From the NCBI GenBank assembly GCA_007922195.1, contig ML681996.1, positions 15,129,990-15,193,989 on the forward strand: 64,000 bases of DNA, read 5' to 3'. The notes beneath the pieces are model-generated. The model worked only from the letters and a program-made list of their open reading frames with translations, ran no database searches and had not been told where the DNA came from. This DNA is from Podocnemis expansa (lineage: Eukaryota > Chordata > Testudines > Podocnemididae). Positions 45,801-57,800 of this stretch are shown one piece after another. Within the stretch, counting starts at the first letter, position 1. Each line of letters opens with the position of its first letter. Made by a program: the position numbers and the translations under genes.

Positions 45801-48800
45801 ATTTTTGGTAAATTATAGGGTTCATACCTAGGGAAGGTAGGTTTTGGATTAATTTCCCAAGTGCAGTTTCTCTGTAATTCCAGCTTCATCCCAGAAGCAG
45901 GATTATGGATTTAATCTATGTTTTCTACCTTTGTTTGAACACTAAACGTGGAGTGAGTTTGTACGTCATCCTGCTTTGTTGTCTGAATTTTGTATTTTAA
46001 TATATACATACAAACACTATTAAACAACACAAAACCAGATAGGATGATATGATTTATAGTCTGTCTTGGAAATACTAAGGGACGTTTGGCAGGAACTTTA
46101 AAAGCTCTCTAAGACATTAGATCTAAAGACCTTGGAACACTCTCTTTTTGAAGGTTTTATAGTCCTGTAGAGAGACCAACTGTTCACATGTGGAAAGGAG
46201 TGTGTTAGACTGAATGAGGAACCTTAGCTGTGAATTCTCTTGATGTCTGCATGTTCCAGATTTAAATTTTACCTGTCAAAATAAAAATAAAACTCCTTTG
46301 TTTTAATTTCTTTATTGCTGTGAGCATTTGTCTTATGACAAGATGCTTAAGGCTTGGAGGGGAGAAATTTTGACATTTTGTGTAAAGGTATTTGGTGGAT
46401 ACTAGAAGCTGTTGCTTTCCATGTGAATGAGTGAAGAGCAATAAAAATTTATGAGCAGATTATTTTTTTCTTGATCTTTAATGTTGTTTGCATTGAATGT
46501 TTTGTTTGTTCTTAAATGTCTTATTTGTAAGTTTGTATACATAGGAGTTAAGCCAGTGAAAGATGCAATCTGCATACTTGGAACAAATTATATTTTAAAA
46601 AAATAAATTTAATTTTTTTTTTACCATTAACATGCAAAATATGTAGTGACCTAATAATACCAGTAGATCTGGAGATCCTAAAGCTAAGAGCTAATGGAGA
46701 CATGTAAAAAGCCCTTCTGCTGGCTCTGTGTTTGTTAGGGTTGGTCTACACTGACAGTGAAGTTTGACATAATGCTTCTTAGCTCGACTTTCCTGTGTCT
46801 CTGCTGTCAGACCAGTGCACTGGAAAACAGTGGAGCTAATTTGATCTGCTAACACCACCCTTGCAGGTGGCATAGCACTGGGGTTGAAATATGCAGTTCA
46901 AATATAGGTCCGTTCAGCCGGAACTTAGCTCTACCAGTTTTTCCTGTCTCCTTTACTATGACAATGCAGCTCCTCCCCTACTTGCAGTCCTGGGAATTTT
47001 TCAGTTCATTCCTCTCTCTGCATGAAGCACTATGCCTTTCCTTCCTGCTGGAAAGGAACAGCAAGGAAACCTTTTCCTCCTTTTTTTTCCATTAGAGAAG
47101 AGGGCAGGGCGAGTGAATGGAGGATGACTGCCTCCTCACAAGTCCCTGCACTTGCTATCTACAGTGCAATGCATTTCAGGAAGTAATGTGAGAAGTGGGG
47201 GCACTGACCCCAAGCAAGCAGTTTGCTGTGATTATTTGCCTTCACCTGCTGTAAGTCAATAGTCTAAGATCAAATTTGAACCCCACCCACAGTGTAGACA
47301 AGCCCTTAGTCTCTCGTGTTAAGCAACTCTGAAGTTTTATGGAGGATTTGATTTTCAATGTTTGAATGCAGATGAAGAAAAAAACCATATACTTGTATTT
47401 TATAAGGGTTATTATATTGGAGCATAAGTTAGTAATGCATTCTAAATGGAAAGTGAACTGGTAAAGTAAGTTTTTTTGGGTTTTTTTTTATGTAGTAATG
47501 ACTTGAGAATTGAGGCCAAGTCTAAAGTAAAACAGTTGCCAGCATAGATGAGGCCTGTGAGTTTTTAAAAATAATGTTTCTGCACAGGCAAAATCTCTGG
47601 TATGAACACAGTTGCCTTTGCAGAAACACCCTTTTGCTGGCATAGTTTACTTTGTCCAGAGAACTGGTATAAACCAGATAAGCAAAAACACTCTCTTGCT
47701 GGTAAAAGCTGTGCCTACACTAGGAATATATGCTGGTATAACTAAACAGGCCTTAGAAATGATAGTTAAGGCCTGATCTGGAAGTGCAATTAATGTACTT
47801 TCACAAGGGGGCTTTATTGGTTTAAACAAACTGATTTAGAAACATATTTAGTTGGTGCAGTGTCTGTTAGCAGACCCCAGGTTCTTATCCTGAAAACATC
47901 TTGCACATGACTTACATTAGGAATTTGAAAAGGCTGATTGAACTCAACGTGATTAGTTATTTGAATAGTTGTGCAGAAGTGTTTGCAAGATCATGCTCTG
48001 TGAGATTAAACAGTTTTTTCAAAACACTTTGTTTTCAAATAACACTCCCAAAATTTCCAGAGGGGTAGCCATGCTAGTATGTGTACAGCAAAAACGAGAG
48101 TCCTGTGGCACCTTATAGACCAGGGTGGCCAAATTTATGGAACTTGAGCCACACAAGTTGATGATTAAACGTTTGAGAGCCACAGAGGCATACAGCCGTA
48201 TACTTTTACCTACTCCAAAATTACTAAGTTTAAAATTCATTGCACACTTTAATTTTATTGTAAAAAGGGGACAAATATTGATCCTACTAATGTCAGATTC
48301 TAGTAATTACTTAAGATTACCATGTAAATTAGCCCTATACAGTAAAAACTTAGCTGCTGCTTGATGTAGAAGGCTGCAAGACAGTGGTGAGTTTTTTAAA
48401 ATCCCAACCATGCCAGACTTCTCCCAACCATGCCGTGCTTCTCCCCACCATCCCAACCCCCTCTTGAACTCCTAGGCTGGGACTGCTTTCCTAAATTGAT
48501 TTGCTGATGTTCTTCCGGGAGCCACAGTTTTTCATTCAAGAGCCGCATGTGGCTCCCGAGACGCAGTTTGGCCACGCCTCTTATAGACTAACAGATTTCT
48601 TCAGGCATAAGCTTTCATGGGCTCCAACCCACTTTGTCAGATGTGTCTGATGAAGTGGGTTGGAGTGCCTGAAAGCTTATGCCCGAAGAGATCTGTTAGT
48701 AAGGTGCTACAGGACTCTCATTGGTTTTGCTCACAGAATGAAGCCCTACAATACATCTTTCACTGGGGAGAGAATGAGAGATCCAGTAAATCACACGTGA

Positions 48801-51800
48801 TGTGACTGATGTTAGCCACATTGCTTAATTCATTACAGGAGGGCCCTCAAATAATATGGTGATGAGGATGGTATTGGAACATATATGGACTAGGGGTTTT
48901 GTTTTATTTTGTTTTTTGTGCATTTGACACTTTGTGAATATTTCATTATCTTCTCTGTATAGAAAATCACTTTCTCCTGTTAATTGTTTTGGCCTTCACA
49001 ATCATATTTTCGAGTTTTTATTTATAAGTTACAAATTGATGGGAAGTCTTCCCTAATTGTCTGATTAACTGTATTTCACATTGATGCTAATCTGTGTATG
49101 TATGGTTGGGTGTAATTAACAGTAGTTTCTTCTTACCTTTTTGTTCTCCTTATTTTTAAAGGGACATGCAGTGCGTCTTGACCTTTTGGGTCATAATGCA
49201 AAGCCCATTTTCTTTCCTGGGTTTTGACAATAGGAAAGAGTGAGGTGAAGGAACGAACTGCTTGGACCGGTTGCGGGGTGAGGGGAAAATTACAGTTGTT
49301 GAGAGAGGTAACTTTCTTGAGTACTGATTCTAGTTATTTAGTCTAAATACATGGCTTCTACTTTAAATTGGTCCCTATGCTGGTATCCTCTCAATCCCAA
49401 AACATAATACCCAGTTTGTATAGGTTCTTTTATCAGTTGATCTCAAAGCACTTTACAGAGGTGGTATCATACTTGTATCAAAGGCAGGAATATAATCGTG
49501 GTCTTTCGAGACACCGTCCAGTGCTGTATAAAGCAGGCCTCTGTGCATATCATGTGTTTTCTGTTTTGTAGGTTGTGGTGTATAGTTGTCAGTGATATTG
49601 TATCAAAGAATGTTCACATTAAAAATATACTTGATTTTCTTTTTTGTTTTGTTTTGTTCAGCTGCTGTCTTGCTTGGAGTCCTGGGTTTTACATATGCTT
49701 CTACTTGCAAATTTTTTTGGATTCGTCGTTTGTGTGTGAGGAGAACCCGAGAGTGATTTCAGTGCTTGCTTTTTTAACCTCTGAAATATTATTAACATTA
49801 AGACTGATGTTCCCTGGTAGCTATAGAATTTTTTGGGTTTCAGAGCATGTGTATTGTAAGATATGCTGCCTTAACTGAACAAACAAACAAGAAGTCTGGT
49901 GTCACTTTTAAAGACTAATACATATATAAAAATAGATAAATAAAAATTTGTTAGTTTTTAAAGATGCCATCGGACTCCTTGTTTGTTTTGCTGAAATAGA
50001 CTAGTATGGCTACCGCTCTGGAACTTGATTTAATTAAAAGGGTGGAATACTAAATATTCAAAGACATTTTGTGCTTTAGTATTGGAGAGGCATTGGAATT
50101 ATGTGAGCATTAACAAAAACCAACACTCTTCCACCAAAGGAATAAAGAAGTTATTTAAAAATCCTCTCTTATTAGCTCAGTTTTCAAACTACTGTGCTGT
50201 CATAATTTCATAGCTTTTCCATAGTCCTTTGGGGGTAAGAAAGATCTGATTTCCTAGGGTGCAAAAGGCAATTTTATCTTGACGCACATTTTGGGCTTTC
50301 TTTGTACATCACAAAGAGGAAAACAAGGGCTCAAGTCAATTTTTTTCCTCCACTGGTAGGTCACGTTGGTAAAGGGGAAGAGAGCAAACACTGTTGTTGA
50401 TGGTCTGCAATACTGTAATCAGCTTATGGAATGTCAACAAAGTGGGGGATATGTTAATACAGAGCTAGACTACTTAGTGCTGGGTTGGAAACTTAAGTAA
50501 GTTAAACTGTGAATTATTCTATCAGTAATATAGATGAATTAGTGGTTTAGGTTTTTTTTTTTTTTTTACTGATTAACTTGTAAGTAAAATTGGTAGGGAC
50601 GGGCAACTCCTGCCAAGGAAAAAGAATTATGGATATCTTTGTATTATTAGAGGGCCTAAATGTTCTTCAAGGCAGACATACACACATGTAGAATGTCACA
50701 GATATAATATACCACAGTTACATACTGAATTTCTCATAAATCCCCTGGTAGCCTGCCTTTTTCTTCTTTCCTAGTTTTAGCACTTTTTTTTTTTACCACA
50801 GGGCTTGACAAAATTGGCTCTCAGCTAGGTGCCAGCAGTTTTATTTTTTGTCACCAGAGAGCACTTACCTGCTGCATTTCCACAGCAGAGGTCTGTGCCA
50901 GCTACAAAATCCTGGGCACCATGGTGACCTGGTATCCAGAGATTGTTGAGCCTTGTGTTAGACTACTAACCAAAGAGATTGCCTTCTCAAATCTTTCCCT
51001 TTTTGAAGTATATAGTCAGGGATTAACATAAGTGGTATGCAGGTACACATGCGCACCTAACATTTCTAAAGCATACCGCAAACTTCCCCGAAAAGCACAC
51101 ATGCGTACACTGCACAGCTCCAGACTCAGCACCCCCCGCCGCCCAAAACTACACCACCAGCATACTCCCAGTTTCTGCTACTACTGGCCTCAGCTCCTAG
51201 GCTGCATCCGATTCCTGGCCCCTGCTGGCCCCCAGTCCCTGCTGCTGCTTCCAGCCCTGGTTCTTGGGCCGCATTTGGCTCCTGGCCGCTGCTGGCCCTG
51301 GCTCCTGATAGATGTCTGCCAACATGGTCCCTGGGGAGCATGCAGGAGCCTATAAGTCTGATTGGCTGGCAGATCAGAATCTAGGATTGGCTGGAGCAGT
51401 TCCTGGTTCCCCTGCCTGCCACTGACACAGATCAGCTCAGTATCTTCCACAATGTATTGCACTGTGAGAAGCTGAAAATAGAAGCTGCATCCGTGAGTCA
51501 ATCCACAGCAGTGGGTCTGTAGTTATCTGCATTTGCGGATGCGGATAACCATGGATCTGCAGGGCTCGAAGTGAAAGGAATGAGCTTTTAGGGTGGTAGG
51601 ACCAAAAGATGTGTGATAGCATGTAAACAGTTGCATATTCCTTAAAGTTAATGGCTTCACCAGTACTTTGTTAGCTGTGAATTGCTTTTCGTTTTAGACC
51701 AGATCCATTTCTACTCTTCATTCCACTGACTGTCCCCCCCCCCCTCTCAGATAAGGGTGGATAATGGGTAGGATTTAGTTGCTGGTAACATTAGGCAGCA

Positions 51801-54800
51801 ATTGTGGAAGTCTGCTTGCTTTGGAGATAAATTTCTTGAGTGGGGAGATGAATTTGGGGGAGCATGCCTTAATGAGCAGATCAGAGGCATAATTGTAATG
51901 ATAGCTATTACTCCAATGCAGCATGATAGCTGCAGAATTGCAGCTTTGGTTCCAAGTCAGTGAATTGTGACAGCATGTCGCTATGCCAACCTCTCCTCCC
52001 CGACCCTCCTCTAATGCTGGTGGCTCCTTCCACCAAAGAAAAGCACTGGCTGCCAAAAAATTTATCAGCGGCCACAGCTGGAACTAGGGGGAGGAGAGGC
52101 CATTTCCCAGGCATGCCACTGAAACTATCTGCTTGTGGAAGGAATTCAGCCAGAGTGACTCCTCTCACTGGTTTGCTTAGGGGTGGGCAGGGCCAGCTCA
52201 AAGGGTTGTTGTGCCTTGAGCCAACTTTCTCTTTTGCGCTCCCACAACTCATGTGCTTGCAGGGGCAGGGGCAGGGCCAGGCCAGTGGTTATGTGGCAGC
52301 ATCTCCCAGTGCCCCTAAGCTTCAGCGCCCCGAGTGCAGGAGAGGTAGGGCCAGGCTGGTGGTCATGTGGCAGCATCTCCTGGCACCCCTAAGCTTTCAT
52401 GCCCCAAGCACAGGAGGGATGGGGTCAGGCCAGCGGTCACATGGAGGCATCTCCCGGTATTCCTAAGCTTCAGCGTCCTGAGCCAGTGCCATACTGGCTC
52501 ACTCCTAAAGCCAGCCCTCGGGATCGGGGTCTGTAGGGATGCTGTGTAAAGAAGTTGCCCAGGGTGGCTTGTTTTGGCAATGGCATGCTGGGGACAAAGC
52601 CCTCCTGGGGGGGGGGGGGTGATTGCCCTGGTCCTGTGCTGCCCTGCTGCAAATGGGGCCGCTCAGGGCCTGCCCCGCGGCCCCCCCCCCCCCCCCCCCC
52701 CGCCATGCTGCCCCCTGCCCCTGCCCTGCTGCTTTTGGCAGGCAGCCAAAGGCAGCAGAGTGGGGTGGGAGTGTGGAGCCCAGCCTCTGGGTCAGCCCTC
52801 CCCATCCCCAGGGCAGAACAGCCAGCTTAGGTATGGGGTAGGCCAGCCCAGAGGCTGGGCTCTGCTCTGCCAGCCCCAAAACAGGTCTCTTGGAGTGGCT
52901 TCTGGTGGCAAGAGCGGCAATTTCTGTGGTGCCGCAGAGGGTGTTGTGTGCCACTCCAGATGGGCTTGTGTAACCTTTGGGTGGGCTAGAATTCGTTCAT
53001 AGCCCCTCTCCAGTGCCTAACAGAGGCTAAACCCCTGGACAAAGCAGCTGGAGTCCCAGGATCCAGTCTGTAAAGAGACTGACAGCAAAGACTGCTCAGA
53101 GTTCCCATCGCACAACAAAATACTACTTTGAATAAACATAACAATGAACTTTATTAACTAACTCAACAAACCTTATCCTAAGAAACCAAAATAAACAAAA
53201 CAGTAAGAAACCCAAGAGTCTCAAAGTTCAGGTGGAGTCACCATTATCTCAGTTTCAGTCTTTGCTCCTTGAGGCATGCATGTAAAACAGAAGCAATCCT
53301 CACCTTCTCTGGCTGCAGGAATCTTCAGGTGAATTCCATGGAGTCGTGTCTTTCTCCTGTACAACCACCACCACACAGTCTGATTACTGGTTATCCAGCT
53401 CTCAGACCCACAAGAGAAAACTCCCCTGCGAAATAGTCCAAAGCAGAGAGAAAACAGCCTGAGGTCTGCTCCTGGCTCCACTCCTCTCCAGCACTCTAGC
53501 ACTGAGCGCATGGACTCTGCAGATCTCTTTTGTTGTTCCCTGTCCACGCTGCTGCCCTCAGGCTTATTGTTTAGCAACACTAGAGAACCTTGTGGAGCAT
53601 GCACAAAATGCTACCACTCCAAGTTCCCAGAAACTTCTGGTTTCTGGGCAGCCAAATCTGTCCAGCAACAGTAACCCATCCTGTCTAGGTCTCTTAAAGA
53701 GACTGTTTTAGGCATATGGGTTACACTTGCATGCCACTGTCAGCACATGTGTTGGGCATTGATTACCACTGTGGTACATGGTCTTTCCCCTTTCAGATAG
53801 TACCAAAGGTATTGTAAAATGGACCATGTATGGTGACAGCCCTACTCAATTTCACATGGTTACAGAATGCATAGGTGGGACCTTAACACCAGGGATCTTC
53901 TGTCTGAAATTTTGTGTCTGAGCTGAACAAAATGAAATTTGTGATATCTTTAAAGATGAAGTGAACTTTGATTTAATTATATTAAAGGAAAGTTTGACAT
54001 TTCCCTCTTTCCTTATTTTGAAGTTTAATGAGCATCTGTGGAAGGAATGTTGCCTGGAGTGCAGACCTGGGCCCTGCTGGGCTAGACTCTTGACTTGATC
54101 TAGTTTGATCTGTGGAAAGATGCCTATTGACTTCACAGGTCATAGGATCAGGCACGTAATTCACCAAATGCTTTAAGAGCCTAAAACCAGAGCTGCTTGA
54201 AAATCCAAAGTATTCTTATGTTGAACTGTGCTTCATAAGTGTATTTGTTTTGCACAGGAGAGTCAGTGTATCCCAGCAGTTTGGCAAGCCACATGTTAGA
54301 AGGTACAACATCTCAAGCTGGCAGTGGTCATACAGGTGGTGGTGTGCATCCAGAATATATTGCTTATGGGTTGGTTCCTATCTTCTTCATCATGGGCCTT
54401 TTGGGAATCCTCATCTGTCACGTGCTTAAGAAGAAAGGGTATCGGTGTACAACAGAGGCCGAGCAAGAAATTGAAGAGGAAAAACTTAAAGAAAAGATAG
54501 GTAAGTAATGTCAGTGAGGTTTTTTGTTCATTTCTATGCAGTATATTGCTAATCTGGAATGATCTGTAGCTGGTCTTCCCTCTTTCCCCCCCCTCTTTTT
54601 AAATACATATTCTCTAGTAAATAGTTTAAGAACAGTGACTTAACAGACAATCACATGGTCGTTCCAGTCTAAAAAAGTGATATGCATTAGGAACTTCTCT
54701 CAATTCTCAATACCAGCCCTCTAAAATATACTTTTAAAATCTTTTTTGAAGGATCGGAGTGTCCAGAAACACTTCCTGGAGACAAGGTGTGTGAGGTATA

Positions 54801-57800
54801 TTTTTTATTGAACCAAAGTCTATTGGTGAGAGAGACTATGGCTGTTAGTGAAACAAACAAGGAGACTTGTGTGACTTTTAGAGACCAAGAAGTTTGTTTA
54901 TTGCGTGAGCTTTTGAAAGCTCATGCAATAAATTAATTTATTATTAGCCTTTAAAAGTGCTATGAGGACTCCTTGTTTGCTTTGCTGAGCTAAACTAATA
55001 TGGTCACCCCTCTGGAATTGTCACAGTGTCAGTTAGTGTTTCTCTCACCGATAGACTTTGGTCCAGTAAAAGATGCTACCTCAGCAACCTTGTGTCTCTA
55101 ATATCTTGTGACTGATGCACTACAACACAAAATACTCTATAGCTTTTGGGGCAATTAACTGAGAGTTAAGTAGCTGAACCACTTTTCTATGTTTCATCTG
55201 CTGTCAGCAGCAAAAGTGTGCAGTGCATAATTCTTTTAAAGATTGACATCCATAAATCTGCTTTTTTTAAGCATAACTTTTTGGTGTGTGTTTAACAGTG
55301 CAGATACTTCAATTTTATTTAAGTAAATTTGATACTGTAATGCTGTGCTTTCCACCCTCTCTTTTCTTGCCTGGTGTGATGGACTAGAGTTGTTCTCTTA
55401 ACATTTGTTCTTTTGTGCTCCTCTTTTCTTACTTGTCAAAATATTTAGAGTGGTTGGTGGTAGCTCCGTGGGTTCAGTAGCATGTGGTGCCGATGTTCCT
55501 TAAATGCCATTGGAGCAAATGAGAAAAGAATAGGCCTGGTGGGTTGTTCCTGTTGGTCTCTGTATTGGGAGTGTGGGCGTGTTTAACTATGAGAGGATAG
55601 GAATATTTAAGTGTGTCCCTGAAAGTCAGGTAGAGTGGGTTGGGTGAATTCTGCAGGTGCTTGTTAGTGAAAGAGGGAGAGAGAGTAGCTTTAGCAAGAA
55701 TGTTGCCTTTCCTATTCTAATAAAATAAAAATATTGAGTAAGGAAGTGACTGTCTATAAATTTTGTTGCTACAGGATGGAAGGCAATGGTGACTTTTAAG
55801 ATGCTGTGTACTTGTCCACAGTCACAGTTTTTCACCTCCTAGACTATTTTGAGGAGGTGTCTTGTGAGGCTCACTGATTTCAGTTCCTGAGATTTTTATC
55901 ACAAATATGGTTATATGCTTGTGTTTAGTGCCTTTTTTAAATCCCTGGGTCTGGAGTCATGCTACTAAGTGAAAATCTTGGCTTTCATTTAAAAAAGTTG
56001 CTAGCCCTGTGTTAGGTGGGAGAGCTTAAAAATGTGACCCCTAAAGGTTTTAATTCAAGAAAGAAAACAAAAATATAAAATTTAGTATTTCTCTAAAATC
56101 TTTCTGTTTTTAAGATGATCTCATGAATTTGGGAAGGCCTGACTCAGGGTTTTTGAAAGCTTGAGCTGATGATATTTGACTCCTGTCCTCCAAGTTGTAA
56201 TGAAAGGTGCTGACTGTCTTAGTTACCGAATTCTGTTGTGGTTAACACCTGACAATGCCAGCTTCCCTGCAACAGCTCATTAATTTCCTACTAGTCAAGC
56301 ATGAGGCATTCTGTACATGGTAACTTAATGTGCTGAAATGTATGCTGTTTCTTTTCTCTTAAAGTTGAGGTGAGATGCAGGATGAAAATGATGATAGAAC
56401 TTTGATATTTCAGGCTTTTGTGAAAACTTTGGGTTTTCAAGAGATGTGTAGATAACATACATACAATATGGACCATAAGGACTCTTCAGTAAGAGAATCT
56501 TGCCTGAATAAGGTTTGCAGAATCGGTCTTCAGGATTGTTATCAAAATAGAAAAAAACTAGTTTTCTTTTAACATGTCAATGATATACTTAGTGAATAAA
56601 ATGTATGTATTTTCAAAATGTTGTGTTTTCCTTACTTCACCATAGAAAATCAATTTCTAGGAGATTGTAGCACTGACTGACTCTACTGTTTTTCCCACAG
56701 AAATGAATGAAAGTGTCAATGACAATAACGATACAGTGGGGCGAATCGTCAACTACATTATGAAAAATGAAGGTACAGTTTAAAATCAGTGTACAATGTT
56801 CTCCGTTAAAGATGTGAATCCCTCTGTTGATTTGATTAGAATCCCACTGTTTGATGCTGTGTAGTTATTTAAAGTGTTTCTGTGGCATATTATAGTACTC
56901 GTTTTATTCCGACACACTCTCGTATCTTTGTTTGCACGTGCTTGATGTTCTAAAATTGCCTTTTAGGATTAAATCTTCCATATCTTCTTTAAAGTTAATT
57001 TAGCTTTTGTGTTTTTTCTCTTGGAGTTTCCAGGAGGAATTTCAGCCTGTCTCTTTCACCAACAGAAGCTGGTTCAATTAAAGACCTCACTTGTCTAATA
57101 TCCTGGGGCCAACATGGCTATAACAACACTGGAGACTTGCATTTCTATTTTTTTAGCTTTGTAATCTTGTGGAGAAGGTTCTGAATTTTCTTATTTTTAA
57201 AAGAAGATAAAAGATTTAGAAGGGGCTGGTCCTGCATTCAGCAGAGGTTGGACTAGATGACCTCCTTAGGTCTCTTCCAACCCTAATCTTGTAGGATTCT
57301 GTGAAAGGTTACTTGGCTTGCTTAATGGTAGTATGTAAATACTTCAAAATGGGCTTTGACATTCTCATCACATTGAATGGTTTAGAATGGAGGAGCAGGT
57401 TGCTACTACTGCTCGTGTGTGACTGAGGCAGAGTTTTCATCAAAGTAGGTAAAACAGGACAGCAGCACTTCTGTTTACTTTGTGATGGTTGTATTTTCAC
57501 AATGAAAAAAGAGAGAAATGTTTGGAAATGGAAAATACTTCTGAGCAGCTGTGCAAGAATGTCATATAAGATTTCTCTCCTGTAACATTACTTCACTTTC
57601 TGCCTGTTTTGTGGACAGAGTGCTCAGTATTGGTAGATCATGTACATGGCATTTGTTATGAGAATACTAGACACTGACAATAATGTTTGTATTGGGAATG
57701 AGATGTGTTCTATGGCAAGAGTAATTTTACCTTTTCAATTATAAACTCCCATAAATTTAAATAAATCAGCATTTCATCAAGGATATCTTTGCATGCAGAA

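Larger units (their letters stand above)
36806..54257 (+). other. RELL1: RELL1 intron 1 (17.4 kb)
   Basis: Bounded by gcg|gtgggt and tttgcacag|. It carries no competing gene that I can support. Its contents (hAT, Penelope-derived repeats, CR1, MITE, solo LTR, U2 fragment) are listed separately. Confidence 0.7.

Noticed and set aside
52505..53002. Several frames of 90-150 codons in both directions
   Set aside because: Driven by C/G homopolymers and GC content, cross an element edge, and have no motif.
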